Assembly (NCBI GenBank): GCA_029261675.1
Contig: JAJDBA010000042.1
Location: 1-6,666 of the forward strand
Direction: 5' to 3'
Origin: Nitrospinaceae bacterium
Lineage (GTDB): Bacteria > Nitrospinota > Nitrospinia > Nitrospinales > VA-1
Length of the DNA stretch: 6,666 nt
The position numbers were made by a program, and so were the translations under genes. This document shows positions 1 through 5,565 of the stretch, piece after piece (position 1 is the stretch's first letter; the number at the start of each line of letters is the position of its first letter). The notes beneath the pieces were generated by a model. That model was not told where the DNA came from, did not search any database, and saw only the letters and a list, made by a program, of their open reading frames with translations.

Positions 1-1
1 C

Positions 2-376
2 CAACATAAATCTGCAGATTCCCTGCTGTCTACAGAAGAATGTATTAAGGGTAGGTTTCAGCCTGGACAATCCGGAAATCCTGCCGGACGAAAACCAGGA
101 AGCAAAAATAAACGTACTTTGACAATTTTAGAAGCATGTCAGAAAAACGAATTTGACCCTATAGAATTTTTAATCGGCGTTGCAAAAAATGAGGAGATCG
201 AATGGAAAGACAGGATTAAAGCGGCTTGTGAGATCAATGGTTGCTTGAATCCAAAATTAAAAGCCGTTTCACATTCTGATATTAAAAATAGGGAGACTTT
301 TGTCTTAACTAAAGAAGAGTTCCTAGAACGATGGGACCAACTCAATTACGAAGAACAACAGGCCAATATAAAATAA
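2..376 (+). CDS. Phage-type DUF5681-motif protein, 3' part (5' end outside window)
   Basis: The frame is open from the left edge to the TAA at 374-376, giving 124 visible residues. No in-frame ATG is visible, so the true start lies left of the window. Residues 21-36 read PGQSGNPAGRKPGSKN, the Gly/Pro/Arg-rich motif typical of DUF5681 N-termini. The part after it is helical and charged, with a KDRIKAACEING..NPKLKAV stretch resembling the helix that follows in such proteins. Family members are known mostly from prophages and are often found near terminase genes; their role is not established, and a part in DNA packaging or DNA binding is inference from context. It faces umuC convergently, 181 bases away. 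A TTG at 119 could start a shorter 85-residue product, but that would discard the conserved motif, so it is not preferred. The family call is fairly sure, the function is not. Confidence 0.72.
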   Translation, partial: QHKSADSLLSTEECIKGRFQPGQSGNPAGRKPGSKNKRTLTILEACQKNEFDPIEFLIGVAKNEEIEWKDRIKAACEINGCLNPKLKAVSHSDIKNRETFVLTKEEFLERWDQLNYEEQQANIK

Positions 377-386
377 AGATTCAAAC

Positions 387-474
387 GGTTGACCAATTGC
401 CAACCAACTGGTAACCAGCTTGCTATCAACCTGCTATCAACTGATAACTAACCGTTAACGAACTCTTTGCTAAC
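387..474. repeat. Degenerate 11-base periodic repeat between convergent genes
   Basis: Eight consecutive 11-base units can be laid out from 387 to 474. The best pair is ttgctatcaac (420-430) and ctgctatcaac (431-441), which differ at one base. The other units are looser but mostly begin with a TG-like pair and end in AAC or similar, for example tgccaaccaac (398), tgataactaac (442) and tctttgctaac (464). The period is close to one helical turn, which would place the AAC blocks on one face of the DNA. No coding frame explains it because 11 is not a multiple of three. It may be a protein-binding array (iteron-like or partition-like) or a decayed tandem repeat; the sequence alone does not decide. 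Between 475 and 557 I see nothing further. Confidence 0.4.
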
Positions 475-557
475 CATTCTTATTTGAAAATGATTTTAAG
501 GTAACTTTTAACCCACGCTTGGAAAATCAATGTATAGCTATGTGGTGGGAGAAAATC

Positions 558-1814
558 TTAGCGCACCGTTAGTAATTCATTCCACTGGGTTGTATATCGC
601 GGTGACCGCAATCCGCAACGCATCTTCCACTCTCTGTTAACACCCTGCGCCCCAAAAAATAATGTATCGGAACCCTGCTCTTTATTAACTCGATCCACAA
701 TGTTCATCAAATGGTCTCCAGGGCGATGATCGAAATCAACAAACAGTTGTTTTTGTTCCAAAGAGGCAGGGATTAAATCCAGCAGCATGATCCCCGTTTT
801 CTTGTAGCGGTATCCATGCTTATAGATTCTGCTCAGGCAGAACTTTGCCGCTTCAATAATGATGCGAGTATCGCTGGTAGGAGTCGTTAAAGTATGAGTG
901 ATCGCATTGTTGTATTGCCTGTCGATTTCTCTGAAGCCATTAGTCTGGATAAACACATGCACTGCTTGCGTTCGACTATTTTGTTTTCTTAGTTTTTCAC
1001 AGGCACGCGCTGCGTAATTGGATAATGCTTCTTCTATAGGTTCTTTTTTTGTTATAAGCTTGCCAAAAGACTTTGACGACATAATATTCTTTTTGGGCTG
1101 GATAGTTTCTAAATCAATGCAAGATTGTCCTTTCAGTTCTCGTAATATACGCTCTCCAACAACGGACAGATGCTTACGAATAATAGATGGGCTCGCATCT
1201 CTAAGTTCTGAAGCCTTGTATATGCCCATGCTGTTCAAACGCTCAGACAAGCCTCTCGCAATTCCCCATATCTTTTTTACCTCCAGAGATTTTAGAATTT
1301 CATCTTGTTTCTGCTGGCACTGAATATCGAATACTCCATCCGTCTGCTTTTTTGCAACGTGATTGGCAATCTTTGCTAACACCTTGGTTGGGCCAATGCC
1401 GATAGATACTGGGATACCTGTCCATTGAAGTATTTTTTCGCGAATGGTTTTACAGTATTCATGCAGGTTGCGAGGTTGCAAATAGTCCAAGCGAAGAAAG
1501 GCTTCATCAATTGAATACACTTCCATATCGGGAGCAAAGAGGCCGAGACTGTCCATCACCCTTTTTGACATGTCTCCATAAAGTTGATAATTTGAGGAAA
1601 AAACAGCAACGTTGTGTTTTTTGATGACTGTTTTTTGTTTAAAGACAGGAATTCCCATCGGAATACCTAGAGATTTTGCTTCATTGGAGCGAGCAACGAT
1701 ACAACCATCATTATTTGACAATATGACAATGGCACGTTCTTTTAGACTGGGATCAAACACACGCTCGCAAGATGCATAGAAATTATTGCAATCGACTAGA
1801 GCAAAAATTTTCAC
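558..1814 (-). CDS. umuC: UmuC, catalytic subunit of error-prone DNA polymerase V (Y family)
   Basis: The product has 418 residues, close to the 422 of E. coli UmuC, and looks complete. UmuC with a cleaved UmuD dimer forms polymerase V, which copies past damaged bases during the SOS response at the cost of mutations. Visible motifs are the first catalytic block with LVDCNNFYASCE (metal-binding Asp8), the LSNNDGCIVARS block (residues 32-43), YSIDEAF with Asp103 and Glu104 as the remaining active-site acids, and the DNA-contacting SIGIGPTKVLAK region. A QKQLF motif at 354-358 sits where E. coli UmuC has its beta-clamp-binding QLNLF. The C-terminal SPRYTT block is also conserved. The start is GTG at 1814 (reverse strand), overlapping the umuD stop as GTGA, so translation is probably coupled. 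No truncation or missing active-site residue is seen. Plasmid and phage relatives (ImpB, MucB, RumB) are alternatives at the name level only. Confidence 0.95.
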   Translation of the reverse strand: MKIFALVDCNNFYASCERVFDPSLKERAIVILSNNDGCIVARSNEAKSLGIPMGIPVFKQKTVIKKHNVAVFSSNYQLYGDMSKRVMDSLGLFAPDMEVYSIDEAFLRLDYLQPRNLHEYCKTIREKILQWTGIPVSIGIGPTKVLAKIANHVAKKQTDGVFDIQCQQKQDEILKSLEVKKIWGIARGLSERLNSMGIYKASELRDASPSIIRKHLSVVGERILRELKGQSCIDLETIQPKKNIMSSKSFGKLITKKEPIEEALSNYAARACEKLRKQNSRTQAVHVFIQTNGFREIDRQYNNAITHTLTTPTSDTRIIIEAAKFCLSRIYKHGYRYKKTGIMLLDLIPASLEQKQLFVDFDHRPGDHLMNIVDRVNKEQGSDTLFFGAQGVNREWKMRCGLRSPRYTTQWNELLTVR

Positions 1815-2239
1815 AGCAGATCATGGATTACATGAGTGACGACTCCCCAAACTATAACTTCATTCCCTTCCTGCAAATCTATTGGCGGATAACTAGAGTT
1901 TTCGGATTGCAGTGAAAAGCTATCATTCAACTTTAAAAGCCGTTTTACGGTGAGTTGACCATCCACTTCAGCAATGACAACCTTTCCGCTCAAAGCTTCC
2001 AAACTTCGATCCACAATCAGTAGATCACCATTGAAAATTCCTGCTCCAATCATGGAATCACCAGATGCTTTTACAAAGTAAGTGGCCGAAGGATGCTTAA
2101 TGATATGCTCATTTAGGTCAAGTGCCCCTTCCATATAATCATCAGCAGGTGATGGAAACCCCGCCTCAACATGGCACAACGCCAATGGCAAAAAGCATGG
2201 CTTGGCAATTTTAAAGGCAATTGGGGTAACAGCTGTCAT
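1811..2239 (-). CDS. umuD: UmuD, self-cleaving accessory subunit of DNA polymerase V
   Basis: This 142-residue protein belongs to the LexA/UmuD S24 peptidase family. RecA filaments on damaged DNA stimulate it to cut itself, and the shortened dimer joins UmuC as polymerase V. The cleavage site is visible as VEAGFPSP, with the cut expected between Ala26 and Gly27; E. coli UmuD has Cys-Gly here, while LexA has Ala-Gly. The catalytic Ser62 lies in GDSM and the general base Lys99 in TVKRL; the 37-residue spacing equals that of E. coli Ser60/Lys97. There is no DNA-binding domain ahead of the cleavage site, which argues for UmuD rather than LexA. The ATG at 2239 (reverse strand) is the natural start, with only a weak GAG eight bases before it. 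It is the first gene of the umuDC operon. Mobile-element UmuD homologues such as MucA, ImpA or RumA are possible names. Confidence 0.93.
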   Translation of the reverse strand: MTAVTPIAFKIAKPCFLPLALCHVEAGFPSPADDYMEGALDLNEHIIKHPSATYFVKASGDSMIGAGIFNGDLLIVDRSLEALSGKVVIAEVDGQLTVKRLLKLNDSFSLQSENSSYPPIDLQEGNEVIVWGVVTHVIHDLL

Positions 2240-2273
2240 ATGACGGTCTCATTGGGTGATTGATTGGGAAATA

Positions 2274-2302
2274 AAGGTATCTTGCTCTAGAGACGGTGTC
2301 AA
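2274..2302 (-). promoter_or_regulatory. Possible umuDC promoter
   Basis: On the minus strand a perfect -35 hexamer TTGACA (2297-2302) is followed, after 17 bases, by a weak -10 TACCTT (2274-2279; 3 of 6 matches). It lies 35 bases ahead of the umuD start. I looked for an E. coli-type LexA box (CTGT-N8-ACAG) and did not find one. ACCGTC occurs twice here in the same orientation, just after the -35 and just before the start codon, which could be an operator but is short enough to be chance. SOS control is expected from the gene family, not shown by the sequence. Confidence 0.35.
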
Positions 2303-2344
2303 TATATTTTCGTCTTTTATTCGCTGTTAGGGTTAATCAGAGGC

Positions 2345-2452
2345 TTATTGAGCGAATTTGACAATTTCGGCATCCTTAATAGCATTAGGCACTCCAAACT
2401 CAAGGATATAGCGGTGAGAGAAACCATAAATGGGGTGGGTGAAGAAGATAGT
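2345..2452 (-). pseudogene. 35-codon C-terminal gene fragment, unrecognised
   Basis: Between an in-frame TAG (2453-2455) and a TAA (2345-2347) on the minus strand lie 35 sense codons whose product looks protein-like: FFTHPIYGFSHRYILEFG in the first half, then VPNAIKDAEIVKFAQ. It has no start codon and no ribosome binding site. A neighbouring frame just upstream reads SDVD before drifting off, which could mean a frameshift in a longer ancestral gene. It runs in the same direction as umuDC and ends about 105 bases before umuD. I do not recognise the family. It may be debris of a gene broken when umuDC arrived, or a chance open stretch. Confidence 0.25.
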
Positions 2453-2557
2453 CTACGTCGGATTTAGGGGTTAATTAAACTGCAACATTCTGATTCGCCA
2501 CTCCCAGTATTTAGGATAACTTATCAAGGTTTAGGTCTGCTTCTAACGTCGGAAACA

Positions 2558-2604
2558 GGGATTCGATCCCCTTGGGGCTATTCCTCCACTCTCGAGGAAG
2601 GGGA
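2558..2604 (+). other. Structured stretch, possible RNA leader covering a ribosome binding site
   Basis: Several stems overlap here. GGGAT-TCG-ATCCC (2558-2570) is a perfect 5-bp hairpin. CCCC (2568-2571) can pair with GGGG (2600-2603), enclosing a 6-bp stem TTCCTC (2581-2586) with GAGGAA (2594-2599) around a 7-base loop. The second arm contains the AGGA ribosome binding site of the candidate small gene that starts at 2605, so folding would hide it. The GGATTCGATCCC part also resembles a tRNA T-arm, but the rest of a tRNA is absent. It could be a leader, a remnant of a tRNA-like attachment site, or coincidence. The remaining stretches 2303-2344 and 2453-2557 show nothing I can name. Confidence 0.3.
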
Positions 2605-2748
2605 ATGTTTATCACCTTAGCCGTTCATGCTATCCAACATCCTCACATAGCTTTCCTTGTCCTCCCTTTTACTGTGCGCGATCATTGTTCTACGATTGGT
2701 TTCAGCATGAATACTATTGCAGTAAAACTAACTGAGTCGAATAAATAA
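2605..2748 (+). CDS. Candidate small protein, 47 residues, unrecognised
   Basis: An ATG at 2605 is preceded by AGGA (2595-2598) at an ideal 6-base spacing, and the frame ends at a TAA (2746-2748) that touches a rho-independent terminator hairpin. This start-to-terminator arrangement is the main support. The product is hydrophobic in its first half (residues 2-23, interrupted by His and Gln) and polar at the end (AVKLTESNK). I know no family for it. Against it: the frame also stays open upstream, two other plus frames are open in this stretch, and the opposite strand has an equally protein-like fragment (2617-2727; contains MIAHSKREDKESYVRML) without a ribosome binding site. It may be a real small gene, the tail of a decayed one, or the minus-strand fragment may be the true remnant. 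Confidence 0.3.
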   Translation: MFITLAVHAIQHPHIAFLVLPFTVRDHCSTIGFSMNTIAVKLTESNK

Positions 2749-2777
2749 AGGGGCCAAGTCGTCGCTTGCCCCCTTTT
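2747..2777 (+). terminator. Rho-independent terminator
   Basis: AAAGGGG (2747-2753) pairs with CCCCTTT (2770-2776) and CAAG (2755-2758) with CTTG (2765-2768). There is one C-C mismatch between the two helices and a 6-base loop (tcgtcg), and the right arm ends in TTTT. On the minus strand the hairpin is followed by TTTATTTATT, so it may work both ways. In the plus direction it closes the candidate small gene; in the minus direction it would insulate the umuDC side from transcripts entering from the right. It marks the boundary between the mobile-looking left part and the operon on the right. Confidence 0.75.
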
Positions 2778-2832
2778 GATATGAAGAGCAAAGTAGATTT
2801 GCTTTTCCCGTGGATTAAGATACAATATTTGC

Positions 2833-2862
2833 ACCTACTACTTATGTACCTACTAGTTATGT
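2833..2862. repeat. Tandem duplication of a 15-base unit
   Basis: acctactacttatgt (2833-2847) is followed directly by acctactagttatgt (2848-2862), identical at 14 of 15 positions. It lies about 50 bases ahead of the GTG start at 2912, where promoter or operator elements of that gene would be expected. A GATAAT -10-like hexamer follows at 2882-2887, but its -35 position (tatgta, overlapping the second repeat) is poor. This arrangement would suit a regulator binding the repeats, but that is inference. Confidence 0.5.
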
Positions 2863-2911
2863 ATCTTTGTAAAGATGATTTGATAATACCTTCAAAAGAT
2901 CGGAGTCTAAA

Positions 2912-3403
2912 GTGCCAACTTTAAAGATCACACGCGAAAAGTTCCTTGAAGACAATCAGGGTCGAACTTTTTTAGATGTTGTAAATGACCCCGAGCAACC
3001 CTTCGATGCAACTCTTGATTTCTTTAATGATGAAAACAAACAGCGCCGGATGGAAGAATCTGAAATTCACCACGATAGGCCTCCATTAGCGGGTATTGTT
3101 CGAGAACTTGAGTCAATTCCAATCTTAGATCGGGCTCTAGCAGAACCACTTAATAAAAACAGCTTGCGGTTTCGGCAAAGCATTGGTGTTTTGATACGTA
3201 TGATCATGGAAGGACGCGGGTGGAACAAAACGGGTCGAAAAGGCTCTTTGGGTGTTCGGGCAGACAAAGATGCATCGGATTACAGCCATAACACTGGCGG
3301 ACTTGCATTTTGGTTTATTCGTGCAGAGCGCTATGTTCTTGCTGAAGGAATGCCTTTCCAGTCAGTGCGAGAGCGTTGCAATAACATGGATACTGGGACA
3401 TAG
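2912..3403 (+). CDS. Hypothetical protein, probably shortened by an amber stop
   Basis: The 163-residue product starts at a GTG with a good GGAG ribosome binding site (2902-2905) six bases before it; upstream the frame closes at a TGA (2876-2878). I do not recognise the family. It has no signal peptide or membrane segment. The first 60 residues are acidic and polar, a region around 78-105 (DRALAEPLNKNSLRFR.., IGVLIRMIMEG) looks helical, and a Gly/Lys-rich stretch (GWNKTGRKGSLGVRADK) precedes an aromatic segment (GGLAFWFIRAERYVL). The frame ends at a TAG, yet it continues open and protein-like to 3511, which would give about 199 residues. The following aminotransferase starts 27 bases after 3511 in the same direction, so it may belong to the phosphonate operon, but nothing in the protein itself ties it to that pathway. 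Confidence 0.6.
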   Translation: MPTLKITREKFLEDNQGRTFLDVVNDPEQPFDATLDFFNDENKQRRMEESEIHHDRPPLAGIVRELESIPILDRALAEPLNKNSLRFRQSIGVLIRMIMEGRGWNKTGRKGSLGVRADKDASDYSHNTGGLAFWFIRAERYVLAEGMPFQSVRERCNNMDTGT

Positions 3404-3511
3404 CGGAACCTAGTGTTGAGTCGCCAAGATCCAACAAAAATACCAGAAGTATTAAAAGCGTCTGGTAAGGAAGATCTACAAAAATTTACATACCATTTAA
3501 TCGAACAATAA
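3404..3511 (+). pseudogene. In-frame continuation after the amber codon of the preceding gene
   Basis: Immediately after the TAG at 3401-3403 the same frame runs 35 more codons to a TAA (3509-3511). The product, RNLVLSRQDPTKIPEVLK and then ASGKEDLQKFTYHLIEQ, has the charged, helical make-up of a normal protein end. It contains GTG (3413) and TTG (3416) but no ribosome binding site. The simplest reading is a nonsense mutation, for example from TGG, splitting one gene of about 199 codons. Other readings are amber read-through, a base-calling error, or non-coding sequence that is open by chance. Confidence 0.4.
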
Positions 3512-3538
3512 AAAGCTCGGATGGTATCTGGAGAATCC

Positions 3539-4735
3539 ATGAAAAAATATTTATTATTTACGCCTGGTCCCGTAAATGTGGCTAAAAATGTAAGGATGGC
3601 CATTGGCAAAGAAGATATTTGTCATCGGGAAACCGATTTCGATTGTTTACTAGAAAGTATTGAAAATAAATTACTAAGACTCTTTGAAATAAGAAACATT
3701 GCTGACTACCGAGCTGTAGTGATTACCGGCTCTGGGACGGCTGCAAATGAATCTATACTTTCTTCAGTGGTCGGGGATAAAAACATTCTTATTTTGTCCA
3801 ATGGTGAGTTTGGAGAACGGCTATACAATATTTCCAAAATCCATAATAAGAACACTTTTCTACTAAAGTTTGACTGGGGAAAAAGCTTAAACTTAAAGAA
3901 AATAGAATCCTACCTAAAAAAACATAAGATTGACATCGTTGCCATGGTTCATCATGAAACAAGTTCGGGAATGCTTAATTCTCTAGAGAAAGTGGGCGCA
4001 CTATCAAAAGCAAATGGTGCGATGTTTATTGTGGACTGTGTAAGTAGTGCGGGGGCTGAAATTATTGATATGGAAAAGTGTCACATTGCATTCTGTTCAA
4101 GTTCGAGTTCAAAGGCTATCGGGTCCTATTCTGGATTATCTTTTGTGATTGGAGCAAAAAAAGAATTTGAAAAGCTGAAATTTCTTCCGGTTAAGTCGAC
4201 CTACCTAAACTTGTATAAATTTTATCATTTTATCAAAACTATTTCTCAGACCCCGAATACACCGGCGGTTCCCCTGTTTTTCGCCCTAGAGCAAGCTCTG
4301 ATCAATATACTAAAACGTGGAGTCTCCAATCGTCATTCTGACATTAAACATAAAGCAAATCTTTTAAGGCAAGGGATGTTGAAGTCAGGCCTAAAATTTT
4401 TAATTGCTCAGAAGGATATGTGCTCTGTTTTAACAACCATTCATATTCCTTCACATATTGATGTGGATTTTTTCCGTCATAAATTACGTGAGAAATCTAT
4501 TATTATCTATGAAGGAAAAGGACCATATAAAGGTAAAGTATTTCAGGTTGGAAATATTGGGGAATTGTCTTTTGCGGAAATTAATTATTTTTTAGATTCG
4601 CAGGCAGAAATTCTAAGAAGTTTGGCTCCAATTGAAATAATAAAACCTAAATTAGTCTATTCCGCAAACAATTTGATCTCTAACATAAAAAACAAAATAA
4701 AGGACGCTTGTCCGGTGCCGGTGCCAAACGTATGA
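3539..4735 (+). CDS. 2-aminoethylphosphonate transaminase-like aminotransferase (PhnW type, class V)
   Basis: The product is a fold-type I PLP enzyme of the AEP/alanine-glyoxylate aminotransferase group. PhnW interconverts AEP + pyruvate and phosphonoacetaldehyde + alanine in the cytosol; beside activation and transfer genes it most likely works toward AEP. Motifs: LLFTPGPVNV (5-14), DICHRE (26-31) as in PhnW, GSGTAA (64-69) for the PLP phosphate, Asp166 in VDCVSSAGAE for the pyridine nitrogen, and Lys192 in SSSSKAIG as the PLP lysine, matching Lys194 of Salmonella PhnW. The lysine context differs from the usual S-x-N-K. At 398 residues it is some 30 longer than typical PhnW; the extra part is a basic, Pro-ended C-terminal tail. 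The ATG at 3539 has GGAG five bases before it and puts TPGP at the normal place; an ATG at 3521 would add six residues with a worse site. Its stop overlaps the next start (ATGA). Another phosphonate or 2-oxo-acid aminotransferase role is possible. Confidence 0.82.
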   Translation: MKKYLLFTPGPVNVAKNVRMAIGKEDICHRETDFDCLLESIENKLLRLFEIRNIADYRAVVITGSGTAANESILSSVVGDKNILILSNGEFGERLYNISKIHNKNTFLLKFDWGKSLNLKKIESYLKKHKIDIVAMVHHETSSGMLNSLEKVGALSKANGAMFIVDCVSSAGAEIIDMEKCHIAFCSSSSSKAIGSYSGLSFVIGAKKEFEKLKFLPVKSTYLNLYKFYHFIKTISQTPNTPAVPLFFALEQALINILKRGVSNRHSDIKHKANLLRQGMLKSGLKFLIAQKDMCSVLTTIHIPSHIDVDFFRHKLREKSIIIYEGKGPYKGKVFQVGNIGELSFAEINYFLDSQAEILRSLAPIEIIKPKLVYSANNLISNIKNKIKDACPVPVPNV

Positions 4736-5508
4736 ATGAAAAATTATCCATTTTATGGGCAACAAAAAATAAAGATGATGAGTGGTGGTCCTCTTTTATA
4801 ACCTCACCTATGGCTATCGCAGTAAATTTTGTGGTGGTGGATTTCAGATGGTTAACTCCAAATATAATCACGCTATTGTCATTTGTCACCGCAATCATAT
4901 CTGCTCTGTTTATTATTGCAGGTGGAACAGTAAATTTTATTATTGCGGCAGCTTTGATTCACATAAGTCATGTGCTGGACTGTATGGATGGACAAATGGC
5001 CAGATATAGAAACACCTCTTCATTATCAGGAGGATTTTTTGACAAATTGACAGATCAGATACAGGTAACCATTTGGTTTGGGTCAGTGGGATATGCAGCT
5101 TACATTCAGTCTCAAAACGTACTTCCGATATTTTTAGCCTTTATTGGCGTTGCTTTTTACTCGCTACGGGGCTACGTAAAATATGTAGCCATCAACACTC
5201 AAATGTCCAGAGACAGTAGATATCTGGAAAAATTGTCTTCAAAAACTTCTGAAATTAACCAGGGAGAGACAGCAGGACTTGGGTTTGGTGTTCTGGCAAA
5301 CCTGAGGTGGTTTGTGGGCGAACAACGAAAAATTCTTCTCTTTGATGAGGGTGTATTCATTTTTATGCTATCTCTGGCCCTGCTGCTTAATGCGCTTATT
5401 CCCATGCTTTGGGTCTTTGCCGTTAGCCAGCTGTTTTATGGTCTGGGTCGTGGCTTTCAGCGAGGGTACCAGATAGGCCACAATCAGGAAATAAGGTTTG
5501 AAAAATAA
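4732..5508 (+). CDS. CDP-alcohol phosphatidyltransferase family membrane enzyme
   Basis: The 258-residue integral membrane protein carries the complete family signature: Asp83, Asp86-Gly87, Ala90-Arg91, Gly100, Asp104 and Asp108, with spacing D-x2-DG-x2-AR-x8-G-x3-D-x3-D. These acids bind the metals and the CDP group. LTPNIITLLSF (41-51) is the usual lead-in. Hydrophobic segments lie near 45-64, 66-82, 110-125, 130-147 and 207-240. The family joins a CDP-activated alcohol to an acceptor hydroxyl, releasing CMP. With a transaminase making AEP and a cytidylyltransferase beside it, the likely donor is CMP-AEP and the acceptor a diacylglycerol-like lipid or polyol; this substrate assignment is inference. 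The start is the ATG at 4732, overlapping the previous stop by four bases. It has no clear ribosome binding site, which fits coupled translation; a TTG at 4708 would add eight residues. A small GGAC-gctt-GTCC hairpin (4702-4713) sits just ahead. Confidence 0.88.
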   Translation: MNEKLSILWATKNKDDEWWSSFITSPMAIAVNFVVVDFRWLTPNIITLLSFVTAIISALFIIAGGTVNFIIAAALIHISHVLDCMDGQMARYRNTSSLSGGFFDKLTDQIQVTIWFGSVGYAAYIQSQNVLPIFLAFIGVAFYSLRGYVKYVAINTQMSRDSRYLEKLSSKTSEINQGETAGLGFGVLANLRWFVGEQRKILLFDEGVFIFMLSLALLLNALIPMLWVFAVSQLFYGLGRGFQRGYQIGHNQEIRFEK

Positions 5509-5565
5509 CCGATGCTAAATACTGAGTTTTTTCTTTGAAAGTAATCTGAGCGCGAGACTAAAACA

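Noticed and set aside
495..551. CCCAC/GTGGG inverted repeat downstream of umuC as a terminator
   Set aside because: The stem is five pairs with a loop of nearly 30 bases and no T-tract follows on either strand.
1018..1323. 101-codon plus-strand open frame
   Set aside because: It lies wholly antisense to conserved umuC sequence and has no recognisable product.
2326..2342. CTG...CAG pair near the umuD promoter as a LexA box
   Set aside because: The spacing between CTG and CAG is 11 rather than 10 and the final T/A of each arm is missing, so it does not fit the E. coli-type site.
2500..2581. A tRNA-Arg(TCT)-like arrangement: anticodon-loop-like cttctaa, 5-base variable region, T-arm-like stretch, then TGGGGCTA
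   Set aside because: The anticodon stem pairs at only two of five positions, the closing T-stem pair is A-C, and no 5' strand pairs with TGGGGCT.
2833..2862. The 15-base duplication as the start of a CRISPR array
   Set aside because: There are only two directly adjacent copies, no spacers and no cas genes.
3521..3541. ATG at 3521 as the transaminase start
   Set aside because: It has no good ribosome binding site, whereas the ATG at 3539 has GGAG upstream and gives the usual N-terminus.
3331..3609. 92-codon minus-strand open frame spanning the gap before the transaminase
   Set aside because: It is antisense to the transaminase start and its TPGP motif, with no supporting signals.
4680..5009. 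Antisense and alternative-frame open stretches over the membrane-enzyme gene
   Set aside because: The plus frame from 4732 carries a complete family signature; the others have none.
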